This document shows positions 11,801-21,900 of a DNA stretch of 64,000 nucleotides, piece after piece; positions within the stretch are counted from its first letter, which is position 1; every line of letters begins with the position of its first letter. The stretch comes from Sporothrix humicola. Lineage: Eukaryota; Ascomycota; Sordariomycetes; Ophiostomatales; Ophiostomataceae. The notes beneath the pieces are model-generated. The model was given only the letters and a program-made list of their open reading frames with translations, had not been told where the DNA came from and made no database searches. The position numbers and the translations under genes were made by a program. The DNA lies in NCBI GenBank assembly GCA_021396245.1, contig WNYE01000124.1, forward strand, positions 1-64,000, written 5' to 3'.

Positions 11801-14800
11801 GCAACGAAAGGTCCTCCAAAAGCCCGGAAGTTTGACTCTACGAGGCATTTTGACGGCTGCCGAGCACGAAGCACTTTCTCAACTCGGCCCTGACGGCACC
11901 AGCTGGAGACCCGATGTCGATCGTGCGTATCAGAAATCCATCGTGCCGCTCCTAGCACTCTCGTCTGCTCTTGGCAGCGACGCCTTGGAGAGATTTGCCG
12001 GCGTATTCAGTCCTGCCGAGCAGCGAAACTCGACCGATATCGAGGCTGGAAGGCTCCAAGACATCAAATCCATCATCAAGACCATTGTGAATCAGGGCAA
12101 AGTGCAGGCAAAGAAGGAACTTGTCCGCCCAACCATCAGTTCCAAAGTCGACGGGCTTAGCCCTGGTACCTGCCGGTCGCTGCTTGAAAAGCCGTCTCCC
12201 CATGACACCAAGTCTCTGCTTGACATGCTGCTCTCCATCGAGAAATCGAATGCAGCTTCCAACCAAAGCATGGTCGGGTCTCTCGGTGGTCTTTTTTTCG
12301 TCGCTCCTTCTGCGGACCAGGTTCGCATTGTCGGGCCATCCGACAAACACTTTACTCTGTCACTCGCGGGTGAGGAGTGTTCGGCGTCTGGTCTGTCCTC
12401 GAAGACTCTCTCCACGACCCGCGGTCAGCTGTATGGTCTCCACACGACCAACGCTGAGGATCTGAAGCTGTTCTCTGTCGTTGATTCCTCAGGCACCCAG
12501 AGCAAGCTTGTCGACCACATACTGCATCCCGATACCGTCCAGATCGTCCGAGACGTCCAGCACAGGCTGACCACAGCTGCGACTACTGTCAAGGTGTCGA
12601 AGCTATCGCCAGAGGAGTTGATCTACTTCCAGGATCACCTCAGCTTTGATCGACCTACGGGACAGGACCTCGAGTTGTTGCGTGACCACGTCAAAGCCCG
12701 CACATTGATCAAGCCAAAATCCGGCATCTCCATCCTGGACCTGTACCGGGCTGGACCTCTAGTGCCACACGATGACCTTGGGAAGCTGGAGACCATCTGT
12801 GGCCAGCTTGTCAAAGCTACTGGTTTCGAACTGCTTCGCGTCCGCGAGATAGTGACGGCCTGGGTCACGGCAGCCCGAGGCGGTGCCGTCGCCGTCGATG
12901 CAAAGTTTCTTGTGAGATTGGGCCGAATGGTGGCGTTTACCAAACATACCAATCTCTCGGCCGAGAAGATGATCCAGTGGAGCGCTCTCACGACTCCAGA
13001 GGACACGATCCCGATATACGAGGCGGCCAAGTCGCTAGAACGGATCGTCACAGTCCGCGCGGGAGCCGACGTGGCCAAGGCAGTCGACAAGGTGGCCGTG
13101 CAAAAGAGAGAATGTCTCGTCCAGCATCTCATGGCGCTGGCAACCCAGTACGGCGTGCCCGCAGATGTCGAAGGTCTCTTTGAGTACTTTCTTGTCGACG
13201 TCCAGATGGGCCCGCAGCAAGAGACGTCGCGGGTCAAACAGGCCATCTCCTCGGTGCAGCTGTTCATACAGCGCTGCCTCCTGGGCCTGGAGAAGAAGAA
13301 CGGCATCCCCACCACGGCCATCAAGCGCGACACGTGGGCGTGGATGTCCAAGTTCGTGCTATGGCAGGCCAACCGCAAGGTCTTTCTCTACCCCGAGAAT
13401 TGGATCGAGCCCAGCCTGCGCGACGACAAGAGCGAATCCTTCCGCGCCATTGAGGGCATGATCCTGCAGAGCAACTTGAACATGGACGTCATCGGGTCCA
13501 TCTTCCGACGCTACATCTACGACACCAACGACATCGCCGACCTGCAGATCCTGGCCTACTTCTGGGAGTCCGGGCCCAGATTCAACGGGAAGTACCACAT
13601 CTTCGCGAGGACGCGGACGGCGCCATACCAGTACTACTACCGGGTGTTTGAGGTCACGGGCGTCCACGCGGACTCGCCCCGCTTCAACTGGTTCCCCTGG
13701 GCCAAGGTGGAGGCGGAGATCGCCGCCCTCGAGGTCGACTGGGACGGCAAGAGCCTGCCGAAGGCGGGGGCTTATCTGGTCCCGACCGTCTACCGGGGCC
13801 GGCTGTTCCTCTTCATTCCCCAGATCCTGCTCAGGACCCGGCCCCAGGCGGTCACCAGTGTGACCATCCAGCCGGACAAAGCCATGCCGCCGCAGAAGAC
13901 CCAGCACTACTGGGAGATCAAGATGGGGTGGATCGAATACCGAAACGGCAAGTGGTCCAAGAAGGAGGTGTCTTCGTCGTACATCGAGGTGGAGGGATAC
14001 AAGAGTCGGCCAAACGACACCGCGGCGGTTCCGGCCGGTGCCGAGACCATGCCGTCCATTTCATCCTTCCATTTTCGCGCTTCCGCCCGAACAAGCCCGG
14101 CTACTGACGCGACGGAATCAGTGGTCCCGGACAACAATATTCTTGTTCTTGACGTGTACCGTTGGTTCAGGGCTGGGGAAGCTGCGTATCAGCAGATCCA
14201 CCTGGGCCGGTTCGAGATGCGAGGGACGCAGATGGTCGTCAGCGACTACAAGGACTCGAGCACGGCCTGGAAAAAAACGATCCCTACACGATTCCAGCAG
14301 CTCGACCATACAACGTCCGAGGACACGGCCACCAAGTTCAAGGTCGAACTGCAAAAGTACTGGCAATACAATCCCACCACGAGCCCGGCCACGGACCAGC
14401 AGCCTCTGCTGACACTGCCGCCCCACATTGCCGAGCTGGCTGCCGATGCGACCCAGAAGCTCACTTGGACCGTCTCGTACAACGAGTTCCAGTACAACGG
14501 GCCGTCGGCCCTGGTCCTCGAGAGAGCTACCGTGTCTCATGTGGATTCGTACTTTGGCATCATCGGGCGTGACGACCAAGGCCTCGTGCCCTCGGGGATA
14601 CGGGATACCAGCTCGGTGCAGCGGCTGAGCAACGACACGTCCCAGACGCTGATGGAGATCGTGACGCGGTCAGACAGCCTGGAGAGCCTCTTCCGTGGTC
14701 TGGAGACGGTGCCTGCGTCCAAGGTCAAGACCGTCTTCGGCGACCACGGCGAGGGGACAATGAGAGAGCTGGCGACGGCCAACTCGATCTACGGCTGGGA

Positions 14801-17800
14801 GCTGGGATTCCATCTCGTGCTCCTCCTCATGGAACGCCTCTATGCGACGCAGCAGTTTGAGCTCGGGCTGCAGATTGCGAGCTTTGTGTTTGATCCTCGG
14901 GCAGACGATGAACCCAGTCCGCAAGGCACCAGCAGCAGCAGCAGCGGCAGCACGAAGACATCCGATAAACCACTGTCCAACCTGGACCGATGTTGGCGGT
15001 TTGTCCCTTTCAAAAACCAAGCGCTGCGACTGGCAGGATCCACGAGGCAGGTCGTGCAGAGGCTCTCGGCGGGACAGAACACCTCGGACGACATCAGCGA
15101 CTGGCTGGCAAACCCCTTCAACCCGCACGCCATTGCCCGTGGCAGGCCCTCGATATACATGCGCCGCTTCGTCATCAAGTACATACAGATGCTCGTGGCG
15201 GCCGGCGACGTCTACTTTCGAGAAGACACCCTGGAGAGCCTCCCCTTGGCCCTGCAGCGATACGTGCAGGCCTCGCAGCTGTTTGGCAAGCGACCCGAGG
15301 TCGTCCCGCAGCAGACCAAGCCCGCCACCAAGTCGTACAAGGCCATCATCGACGACCTGGACGACTTCGGTGTCGCCGAGATCGACATGGAGATCCACGC
15401 GCCCTACTTTATCCAGCCCAGCGACCACGCAAAGGTGTCCGATCCCTTCTACAGCGGCGTGCAGGGCATGCTGCGCTCGCCCTACTTCGGCGTGCCCGCC
15501 AACCCGCAGATGGCCGCGTTGCGCGACCTCATCGACGACCGCTTCTTCAAGATACGCAACGGCCTGGACATCAATGGCACCTTCCGCCGGCTCCAGCTGT
15601 TCGAGCCGGCCCTGGATCCCGGGCAGCTCGTGCGCAGCATGGCCGCGGGCGGCGGCATGGCGGGCGTGGTGGCCAACGCCATAGCCGGCCCCATGCCCAA
15701 CGCCCGCTTCGCCTTGCTCTTGGGAAAGGCGTTCGAGATGTGCAGCGAGCTCCGGTCCATGAGCGATGCGTACATGGTCATCAAGGAGAAAAATGACGCC
15801 GAGGCCTTGGCGGCGCTGCGATCGCGGCAGGATCTTGCCATGCAGACGGTTGCGCTGCGCGGCAAGCAACTTGCACTGGACGACATGGCCAGGAACATGG
15901 AGGTCCTCGAGCTGAACCGCAAGTCGCAGGTCATGAGGCTCAAATATTATCTCGCGCTGACGGGAGAGCCGAGCAGCAGGATCCCCCAGCCAGGCGGTGG
16001 CGGCGCCTGGAAGGAGATTAAGCAGTCCATCGCGCCACCCACCAACGACGAGCTGGTCATGAGCCCCGAAGAGAGCATGGAAATGGCCAAGAATGACGAA
16101 GCCCAAGCCATCGGCCACGTCGCAACTGCGATTGAGAATACCTGCTCCATCTTGATGGCCCTCCCCGAGATCGAGGTACAGGCGCAGCCCATGGGCGTCG
16201 GTGCCTCGACGCAGATGGACCCCAAGAAAGTCGCGGACGGCATGATGCTAGTGGCGTCCGTGATCCAGCAGGCGGCGGGCGTCTGCAACTTCGAGGCCGG
16301 GCGGGCAGCGCGCAAGGGCCAGCTGATCAAGCAGCTGCAGGACAGGCGGCTGCAGGCCAACGAGGCCGGCTACGACATCATGGCCACGGACAAGTCGATC
16401 GAGAGCCAGCGGATCAAGATGCAGATGGCCGAGCTCGACATCGCCGTGGCCAAGCAGCAGATCGACGACTTGACCGAGATGGACGAGCACCTCCGCAACA
16501 AGTACACCAACGAGGCGCTGTACGCGTGGATGGACGCCAGCGCGCGGAGGCTGCTGTATCGGACCTATCTCCTCGCCATCGATGCGGCCAAGGGCGCCGA
16601 AAAGGCCTTTTTGTTTGAGCGGCCATCGCTGTCGACGACGACGTCGCCCGGGAGTAGTAGTCCACCGCCCCTGATCCAAACTTCCTACTGGGACGACGCT
16701 CGAGAGGGGGCCTTTGCGGCGCAGAACCTGTATCACGACCTCAAGCGAGTCGAGAGTCTGCACCTCAAAGCCAAGCCGCACGACTTTGAGATCAAGAAGA
16801 GCATCTCGCTGCGCCAGATCGACCCGTGGGCGCTACTCCGGTTCCAGGACACGGGCCGCACGGAATTCCTGCTCCCCGAGGTGCTCTTCGATTACGACTT
16901 TCCCGGCCACTACTGCCGCCGGATCCGGTCGCTCTCGGTGACGATACCCTCCGTCGTGGGGCCGTACACAAGCGTCGCCTGCACGCTGCGCCTGCTCGAG
17001 CACGGATACCGCATGCGTCAGCGGCAGAGCGGCGCGGCGGGCTACTACCCGGCCGGCAGCCTGAACGCGGACCTCCGCTACCACACGGACAAGGTGCCGC
17101 TGTCGGCCGTGGCGCTCAGCTCGGGCTTCCAGGACAACGGCGCGTTCGAGATGGAGTTTGGCGGCGGCGAGCGGTACGGCCCGTTCGAAGGCGCCGGCGT
17201 CGTGTCGCGCTGGTCGCTGGAGCTGCCGCCGGCCAAGACGCGCCAGTTCGACTACCGCACCATAAGCGACGTCGTCGTCCACCTCAGCTACACCGCATTG
17301 GACGGCGGCGCGGCGTGGCGGACCGAGGCAGAGGAGGCCGTGACGAAGTTCCAGGAGAGCGCCGACAGCAAAATGCACGTGGCCCTGTTTGACCTGCGCG
17401 ACGGGTTGACAACGCTGACCAGCACGGCCGGCGCGGGTGATGCTGCGCCCCGAGTGACGGTGGCCAACGCCGTGTCGCAGCTCCCGTTCTGGACGCGCGA
17501 CCGGAACCCACGTTTTTCGCGGTTCTGGCTCGTGGCAGAGAAGATGACGTCGTCCATGTCCTTGTTAGGGGACCCAAAAGGGGACGACGACGGCAGTTTG
17601 CCTAGTGTCAGAGGCAAGGCGACCAAAAGGATAAGCGGCACCGACAAGGAGGAGCCTGCCGACGATGTGGGCAACACGGCGTCACCAGAGGCACTACTGA
17701 GCAATGGCACGTTTGGCATTGTCGCTACTGAGCGGGAGGAGGGTACTACTGCGTCGTCAGGTGGCAGCACGACGGACTTGAAGGACATTGTTGTGGAGCT

Positions 17801-17897
17801 GAACAGCCTGAGGGGGAAGGACGGGGCTGCGATACGGGCAGCGCAGAGCCAGAGGCTGTGGCTGTTGGCCGAGTACCGCGTCAAGGCTGTTGCTTGA
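8895..17897 (+). CDS. TcA-like toxin-complex translocon subunit
   Basis: A single 3,000-aa open frame without introns. I start at 8895 (catcATGG context) because upstream codons are microsatellite. The architecture follows bacterial TcA, the pentameric alpha-pore that injects a cargo protein. A VRP1-type segment with SVLSPSAYLVDLL lies near residues 320-340, followed by RRPDVADL at about 365. A neuraminidase-like/beta region with YIYDTNDIADL and paired aromatic strands occupies about 1535-1650. The motif NPFNPHAIA is at about 2071 and FFKIRNGLDINGTFRRL at about 2215-2232. The TcB-binding/central-channel end has YWDDAREG at about 2597, then DPWALLRF and GPYTSVACTL. It is longer than the roughly 2,500 aa usual in bacteria. 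There is no signal peptide. A TcB-TcC fusion follows 1.05 kb downstream on the same strand. Lack of introns in 9 kb, against seven in its neighbour, supports bacterial ancestry. Family assignment is firm; activity in a fungus is unknown. Confidence 0.93.
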   Translation: MEKQWQDILSPRMGDTRLANALAAGFTQFRAKAKSDEASVAVIAKELEDFCTKNKEKLSDDQVIQLHLISDLIRATKGSVPFVRSIAGSTLAQRTIGAALVEYYGASAESLSEGEKQALRLCLFATRPTETLAGLVNGGKLLLPTEASQRLAGQVLLSAVEQGINISKQSLPGVIRSLDKSGPDDASQEARSHVAAIQRLHRLVRDPLHISALLAKGFLSANSIAATDRQTFLQLLGTGGSGSVILSESVAITIWQQANLVDLRNSRLWTDFILQRDPIPVLALEKQADSDPPPPGDGSNQEAITMETLFREHDSVEVDEYSSVLSPSAYLVDLLQLLRYSYLNPADTEETKKPSRLLAHFLARRPDVADLQLSRANTTTLVRYTDLVNETLEAFIAGAAQLDKIPVSADQEAPVSANNKAYEGVTPQSTDWRVYSSVIQLQKSPPSCAPFNMGLYACRDYLQAIGLSRYDLLELFSPLSLGSGVLSRVDAKEQAQLMALLDMALERRLAAESLSLSHQEFVMITGEAFHSPALLSQLHDYRSVFTREEYAKTMGLSSTGEYWGFVTDDQGSANDKMAGQVKGTDGIDMIAAVLLPRSGLQFPDLLALLKTEFLSQRLVISVETAKGTFSGKLKDMKLCSTNIHQQDIQNTLKVEDCADLLSLIRLWRTLGWKLDELDNAIVTLSLSRISGEAVPAVSAIDTDLLLELVAIKKLAALTGVEVDELIPLWGPMRLSSPNSLYKTLFFQPRYLKQYPALRDFENQDPPLPTPLIRDLMTPLLLALGLKADEFQTMSQALGIAETAPWNLANISTLYRHDLLRRLLGISLKEYFSLGIFVSKDMGPWHSPRKTLTVIEKWKALQDGGFPNSLLLDAFGSRTESDDKSNSTQDQVVGLAAEILSALRALESTSLPGLPGFDVETDINVANLNTVCNSVFDSTTSDKVTAMLRGTWSITAECQVSVTLPKDSPLQRKVLQKPGSLTLRGILTAAEHEALSQLGPDGTSWRPDVDRAYQKSIVPLLALSSALGSDALERFAGVFSPAEQRNSTDIEAGRLQDIKSIIKTIVNQGKVQAKKELVRPTISSKVDGLSPGTCRSLLEKPSPHDTKSLLDMLLSIEKSNAASNQSMVGSLGGLFFVAPSADQVRIVGPSDKHFTLSLAGEECSASGLSSKTLSTTRGQLYGLHTTNAEDLKLFSVVDSSGTQSKLVDHILHPDTVQIVRDVQHRLTTAATTVKVSKLSPEELIYFQDHLSFDRPTGQDLELLRDHVKARTLIKPKSGISILDLYRAGPLVPHDDLGKLETICGQLVKATGFELLRVREIVTAWVTAARGGAVAVDAKFLVRLGRMVAFTKHTNLSAEKMIQWSALTTPEDTIPIYEAAKSLERIVTVRAGADVAKAVDKVAVQKRECLVQHLMALATQYGVPADVEGLFEYFLVDVQMGPQQETSRVKQAISSVQLFIQRCLLGLEKKNGIPTTAIKRDTWAWMSKFVLWQANRKVFLYPENWIEPSLRDDKSESFRAIEGMILQSNLNMDVIGSIFRRYIYDTNDIADLQILAYFWESGPRFNGKYHIFARTRTAPYQYYYRVFEVTGVHADSPRFNWFPWAKVEAEIAALEVDWDGKSLPKAGAYLVPTVYRGRLFLFIPQILLRTRPQAVTSVTIQPDKAMPPQKTQHYWEIKMGWIEYRNGKWSKKEVSSSYIEVEGYKSRPNDTAAVPAGAETMPSISSFHFRASARTSPATDATESVVPDNNILVLDVYRWFRAGEAAYQQIHLGRFEMRGTQMVVSDYKDSSTAWKKTIPTRFQQLDHTTSEDTATKFKVELQKYWQYNPTTSPATDQQPLLTLPPHIAELAADATQKLTWTVSYNEFQYNGPSALVLERATVSHVDSYFGIIGRDDQGLVPSGIRDTSSVQRLSNDTSQTLMEIVTRSDSLESLFRGLETVPASKVKTVFGDHGEGTMRELATANSIYGWELGFHLVLLLMERLYATQQFELGLQIASFVFDPRADDEPSPQGTSSSSSGSTKTSDKPLSNLDRCWRFVPFKNQALRLAGSTRQVVQRLSAGQNTSDDISDWLANPFNPHAIARGRPSIYMRRFVIKYIQMLVAAGDVYFREDTLESLPLALQRYVQASQLFGKRPEVVPQQTKPATKSYKAIIDDLDDFGVAEIDMEIHAPYFIQPSDHAKVSDPFYSGVQGMLRSPYFGVPANPQMAALRDLIDDRFFKIRNGLDINGTFRRLQLFEPALDPGQLVRSMAAGGGMAGVVANAIAGPMPNARFALLLGKAFEMCSELRSMSDAYMVIKEKNDAEALAALRSRQDLAMQTVALRGKQLALDDMARNMEVLELNRKSQVMRLKYYLALTGEPSSRIPQPGGGGAWKEIKQSIAPPTNDELVMSPEESMEMAKNDEAQAIGHVATAIENTCSILMALPEIEVQAQPMGVGASTQMDPKKVADGMMLVASVIQQAAGVCNFEAGRAARKGQLIKQLQDRRLQANEAGYDIMATDKSIESQRIKMQMAELDIAVAKQQIDDLTEMDEHLRNKYTNEALYAWMDASARRLLYRTYLLAIDAAKGAEKAFLFERPSLSTTTSPGSSSPPPLIQTSYWDDAREGAFAAQNLYHDLKRVESLHLKAKPHDFEIKKSISLRQIDPWALLRFQDTGRTEFLLPEVLFDYDFPGHYCRRIRSLSVTIPSVVGPYTSVACTLRLLEHGYRMRQRQSGAAGYYPAGSLNADLRYHTDKVPLSAVALSSGFQDNGAFEMEFGGGERYGPFEGAGVVSRWSLELPPAKTRQFDYRTISDVVVHLSYTALDGGAAWRTEAEEAVTKFQESADSKMHVALFDLRDGLTTLTSTAGAGDAAPRVTVANAVSQLPFWTRDRNPRFSRFWLVAEKMTSSMSLLGDPKGDDDGSLPSVRGKATKRISGTDKEEPADDVGNTASPEALLSNGTFGIVATEREEGTTASSGGSTTDLKDIVVELNSLRGKDGAAIRAAQSQRLWLLAEYRVKAVA

Positions 17898-18951
17898 GGA
17901 GTAGCAGGCAGGCAGCCTGATGAGGGATGATGTGTTTTGGAATGATATAACGAGGTTCTTGTTTTTTGCCAACTTCTCGACGCTGTACCTTCTTTTTTTT
18001 CCTTTTATTTATTTATTTATTTATTTATTTTTCTGGCATCGCTGGACTATTCTCATGTTCTTGGATTTCACGACAAGCCAAAAGATGGAAGTCGCAAATA
18101 TATGATCACAGGTAATTAACTTGTAAATCAACAAGGTGCGATTTTCAACCAACGCCTATGTCATTGTGCGCAACTTGGTGCATGATTCGGTGTCTGTGAT
18201 GGCGACAGCTGTTCTGGCCGAAATAAACTCGATGGCGTTACATTTCGTTGCATGTTTCTCGTCAGAGGTTTCTTGTGCCGATGAAATCTTTCCACACGCG
18301 TAGCCACTCTGATCTCCGGACATCTTGCCCCTAACATGACATTTAGGCTCGCTCTTGCGCTGACCTTCTTTTTTTCAACTCCCGCGTGGCGCGGCAACAT
18401 TTCCTCGCCGACCTCGCAGTCTGGACCTCTCCCTTACGAGCTCAGACGCGTATGCAATGCAATACAATGCCACTCGAGTCTCAGCTCGCCACTTTCAATA
18501 CAAGTAGTTCTTGGAGCCTAGAACGATGTGTGTAAAGCGGCTTGCATTAGTTTATTGGTGCAAGCCACTATTGATCACTGCATGTGACAAATTCACTGCA
18601 GGTAGATAGGTAACACCCCGTGCAGCATGTACATACTACTCAGCTCGTCACTTTTCAATAGCGTGTGCCCTGAACCGGCCATGTACGTCTTTCCAGAATG
18701 CCATGGTTGGTTTAAGGAGACCCACCAGCATCCAGCTTGATGCCTGACTGTATCCCGGAGTTGTCATGTTGTCAACATCTGGAAGGCCACCCGGAAAGTA
18801 CAGCACTCTCTCCCCGAGTCTATTTCATCCTTGAACGACATTGTTTGTTTGTTCACAGAATTACCTGTGTCAATATTTTCGTACGATACATCAAAGCAAC
18901 TTCAAGCGTTGATCAAACCGCACCGGCAATTCCATTCGCGTCCACCTCAGG
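17898..18951. other. intergenic between TcA-like and TcB/C-like genes
   Basis: This region should contain the TcA-like terminator and the TcB/C-like promoter. A T-tract runs into an (attt)n microsatellite at about 17991-18033. No credible gene is present. The 1-kb gap means the two genes are probably separate transcripts, unlike the bacterial tc operons. Confidence 0.5.
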
Positions 18952-21900
18952 ATGCGCGTCGCCAACGGGCCCAAGAAGGCTCATACCGTCCGCGGTCACC
19001 ATTCTCATCCGCAGCATAGTGCGGCCAAGGATGGCCATGAAGGCAGTTCCCATGGCCGGGCATCGTTCACCACATCCTTTTCTGGCCTTGGGAAGGGAGG
19101 AGGGGCCATGAAGCCCATCGGAGCCAACATCGACGTGAATGGCGCCAACGGGACCTTGTCCTTGTCGGTGCCCGTGCCCGTCTCGAAATCCCGCTCCGAT
19201 TTTGGGCCTGCTCTGAATCTCAGTTACGATTCAGGGCATGGCAATGGTGCTTTTGGCTTTGGCTGGGGCCTCTCGCTCTCTTCAGTCGTCAGACAGACGT
19301 CTCGCCACATCCCCCTGTACGATGACGAGAAGGACACCTTTGTGCTCTCCGGAGAAGACGACCTCGTGCCACTGCTCGACAAAAACGCAAAATGGCAGGA
19401 GGAGACGATTGGTGGCTTTTGCGTCCGTCAGTATCAACCCCGGGCGGTTTCTCGACCCATGCGCATCGAGCGCTGGAGCAAAGTGGTCAGCCCGTGGGAC
19501 GTTCACTGGCGGACCATCACTGCCGATAACATCACCTCCATCTTCGGACGTGATCAGGACTCTCGCGTCTCGGACGGGGCCATCGATAGACCGCGTATCT
19601 TTGCCTGGCTCGTTACGGAGACGTACGATGCTTCCGGGAATGCGGTCCAGTTCTCATACAAGCAGGAGGACGAGTCCGGCCTGTTCGACGACGGGGTGCC
19701 CCCTTGGGAGATCAACCGCTCCAGCGACGTCCGTCGACGGCAAAAGTACATCAAGTCCATCAGGTATGGCAACACCAGCCCCTGCCGCCAGCTGCAAGAC
19801 TGGGACACTTTTGTGCAGCCGTCCGAGTGGATGTTCGAAGTGGTCTTTGACTACGGAGAGCATGCGCAAGACGTTCCCCTCACCACCGCCGCTCGAGACT
19901 GGATGGCCCGCAAAGATCCCTTTACAAGCTGCTCTGGAGGGTTCGAGATCCGAAACTACCGGCTCTGCCGTAGGATCTTGATGTTCCATCACTTCCCGGA
20001 TGAGATTGGCGTGCAGGATGCTCTAACGTCGTCGCTCGTGCTGGAATACAACGAGACGCCGCACGGAAGTTTCTTGTCGTCCTGTACCACTCTCGGCCAT
20101 TCGGTGCAGCAGCACAATGTGGAGGGTGGGCTTCGATACGTCACCCAGTCGATGCCCCCTCTTTCGTTCCAGTACAGCCAACTGCCCTCACCAGAGGCAT
20201 TGCAGCTCAAAAAGGCCGAAACAGCCAACATCGCGTATCTGCCGGGCGGGGCCCTCGACAAGTGCGAATGGCTCGACCTAAACGGCGAAGGCTCGCCAGG
20301 CATCGTGTCCACCCTGGCATCGACCCTGTACTTTCAGCGCAACCAGAGCGCTCTCCAGAAAGAGCAGGGACCGCGGTTCTCCGACTTACAAGTGCTCGGC
20401 TTGCAACCAGGCTTACCGGAAAAGTATCAGATGCAAGATCTGGACCACACCGGCTTCCCGGATCTCGTGTGCATCGACAAGCTCGGTCGACCCTTTGGAT
20501 ACTTTGAGCGCAGTGAAGCGGGTGGATGGTCCGACTTCTCCACCCTGTCTTCCATCTCGTCATCGTCCACGTCTTCTGACGGTACGATATATCTGGATCT
20601 GACTGGCGACGGTCGGGCAGACGCCCTGGAACCGCGATCACTCGAGTCCCTTATGTGGCAGCAATCACTGGGCAAGCTCGGATTCGGGCCACACCAGACG
20701 TCGCCGGTGCCAGCTACTGGGCCCCTCCGTCTTCAAAGTGAAGATCGGCTCTGTGTCAAGTCAGCGGACATGACTGGTGATGGCTTGTCGGACATCGTTG
20801 CCATCTCCAACGGACGCGTGTCGTATTGGTCCAACATGGGCTACGGGACATTCAGCAACGAGGTCATCATGTCCAATGCACCCGTCCTCGAAGACCACGA
20901 TTCTTTCCTCGCCGAGAGGCTCCACTTGATCGATGTAGACGGCTCTGGCACGGCGGACCTGGTATACATGCTTCCCAACGGAGGGGCCCATCTCTACTAC
21001 AATCTGTGCGGCAACTCCTGGAGCGACGCGCTCTACATTCCTGCTTTCCCTCCAGTCGACAAGTTGGCATCTGTCCAGGTCGTGGATCTTCTCGGTTCTG
21101 GCACATCGTGTCTCTGCTGGACCGGGCCGTCTCCCGGCGCATCCGATACAATGTGCCTGCAATACTTGGACTTGATGGGCTCCACCAAACCACATCTCCT
21201 AGCGTCTTACACAAACGGGATGGGGTGTCAAGTCCAAGTTCAGTATGCGCCCTCTACCCACTTCTACCTCGCCGACGAGTCCGAGCTGCATCCGTGGGAG
21301 ACCAAGCTTCCATTTCCCGTCCATTGCGTCAGCCAGTTCACCACAACGGATCAGGTCTCGGGCGTGTCCAAAGTTGCAAGGTACCGATACCACGACGGCT
21401 TTTGGGATGCGCAAGACAGAGAGTTCCGCGGCTTCGGCATGGTCGAGCATTACGAAGAGGAACGCTTCCCTACCAAGGCCCAAGACCGTTTCTTCACCGC
21501 TTCGTCGTCGCTCACCAAGACGTGGTACAGCACCGGCTCGGATCGCCCCACGAGCAGGCCCTCCTTCTCGCCGCCGGCCATCTCCCATCGGTTTCCCCAG
21601 CTGGAGCGGCCGGTCGATGTTCACAACGCCCAGCGCTCGTTGCGTGGAAAGGTGTTGCGATCGGAGACACACAATGGCGCCTCTCTAGGTGGCAGTCCTC
21701 CGTACGCCGTGACGGAAAACACATACGAGATCGTCAGCGTCCAGCTCAAGACGGATCAGACCACGTATGGCATCGCAAGGGCCCTGCCGAGCGAGGTCTT
21801 GACGACAACCCTCGAGAGGCAAACAGACGGCAATCCACACATTGTCCACAACCTCGTCTTGAGCATCAACGAATTCGGGGACCCGCAAAGATTGGCAACG

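Noticed and set aside
14670..16118. 482-codon minus-strand open frame
   Set aside because: It lies wholly opposite the conserved TcA-like gene; a GC-rich shadow.
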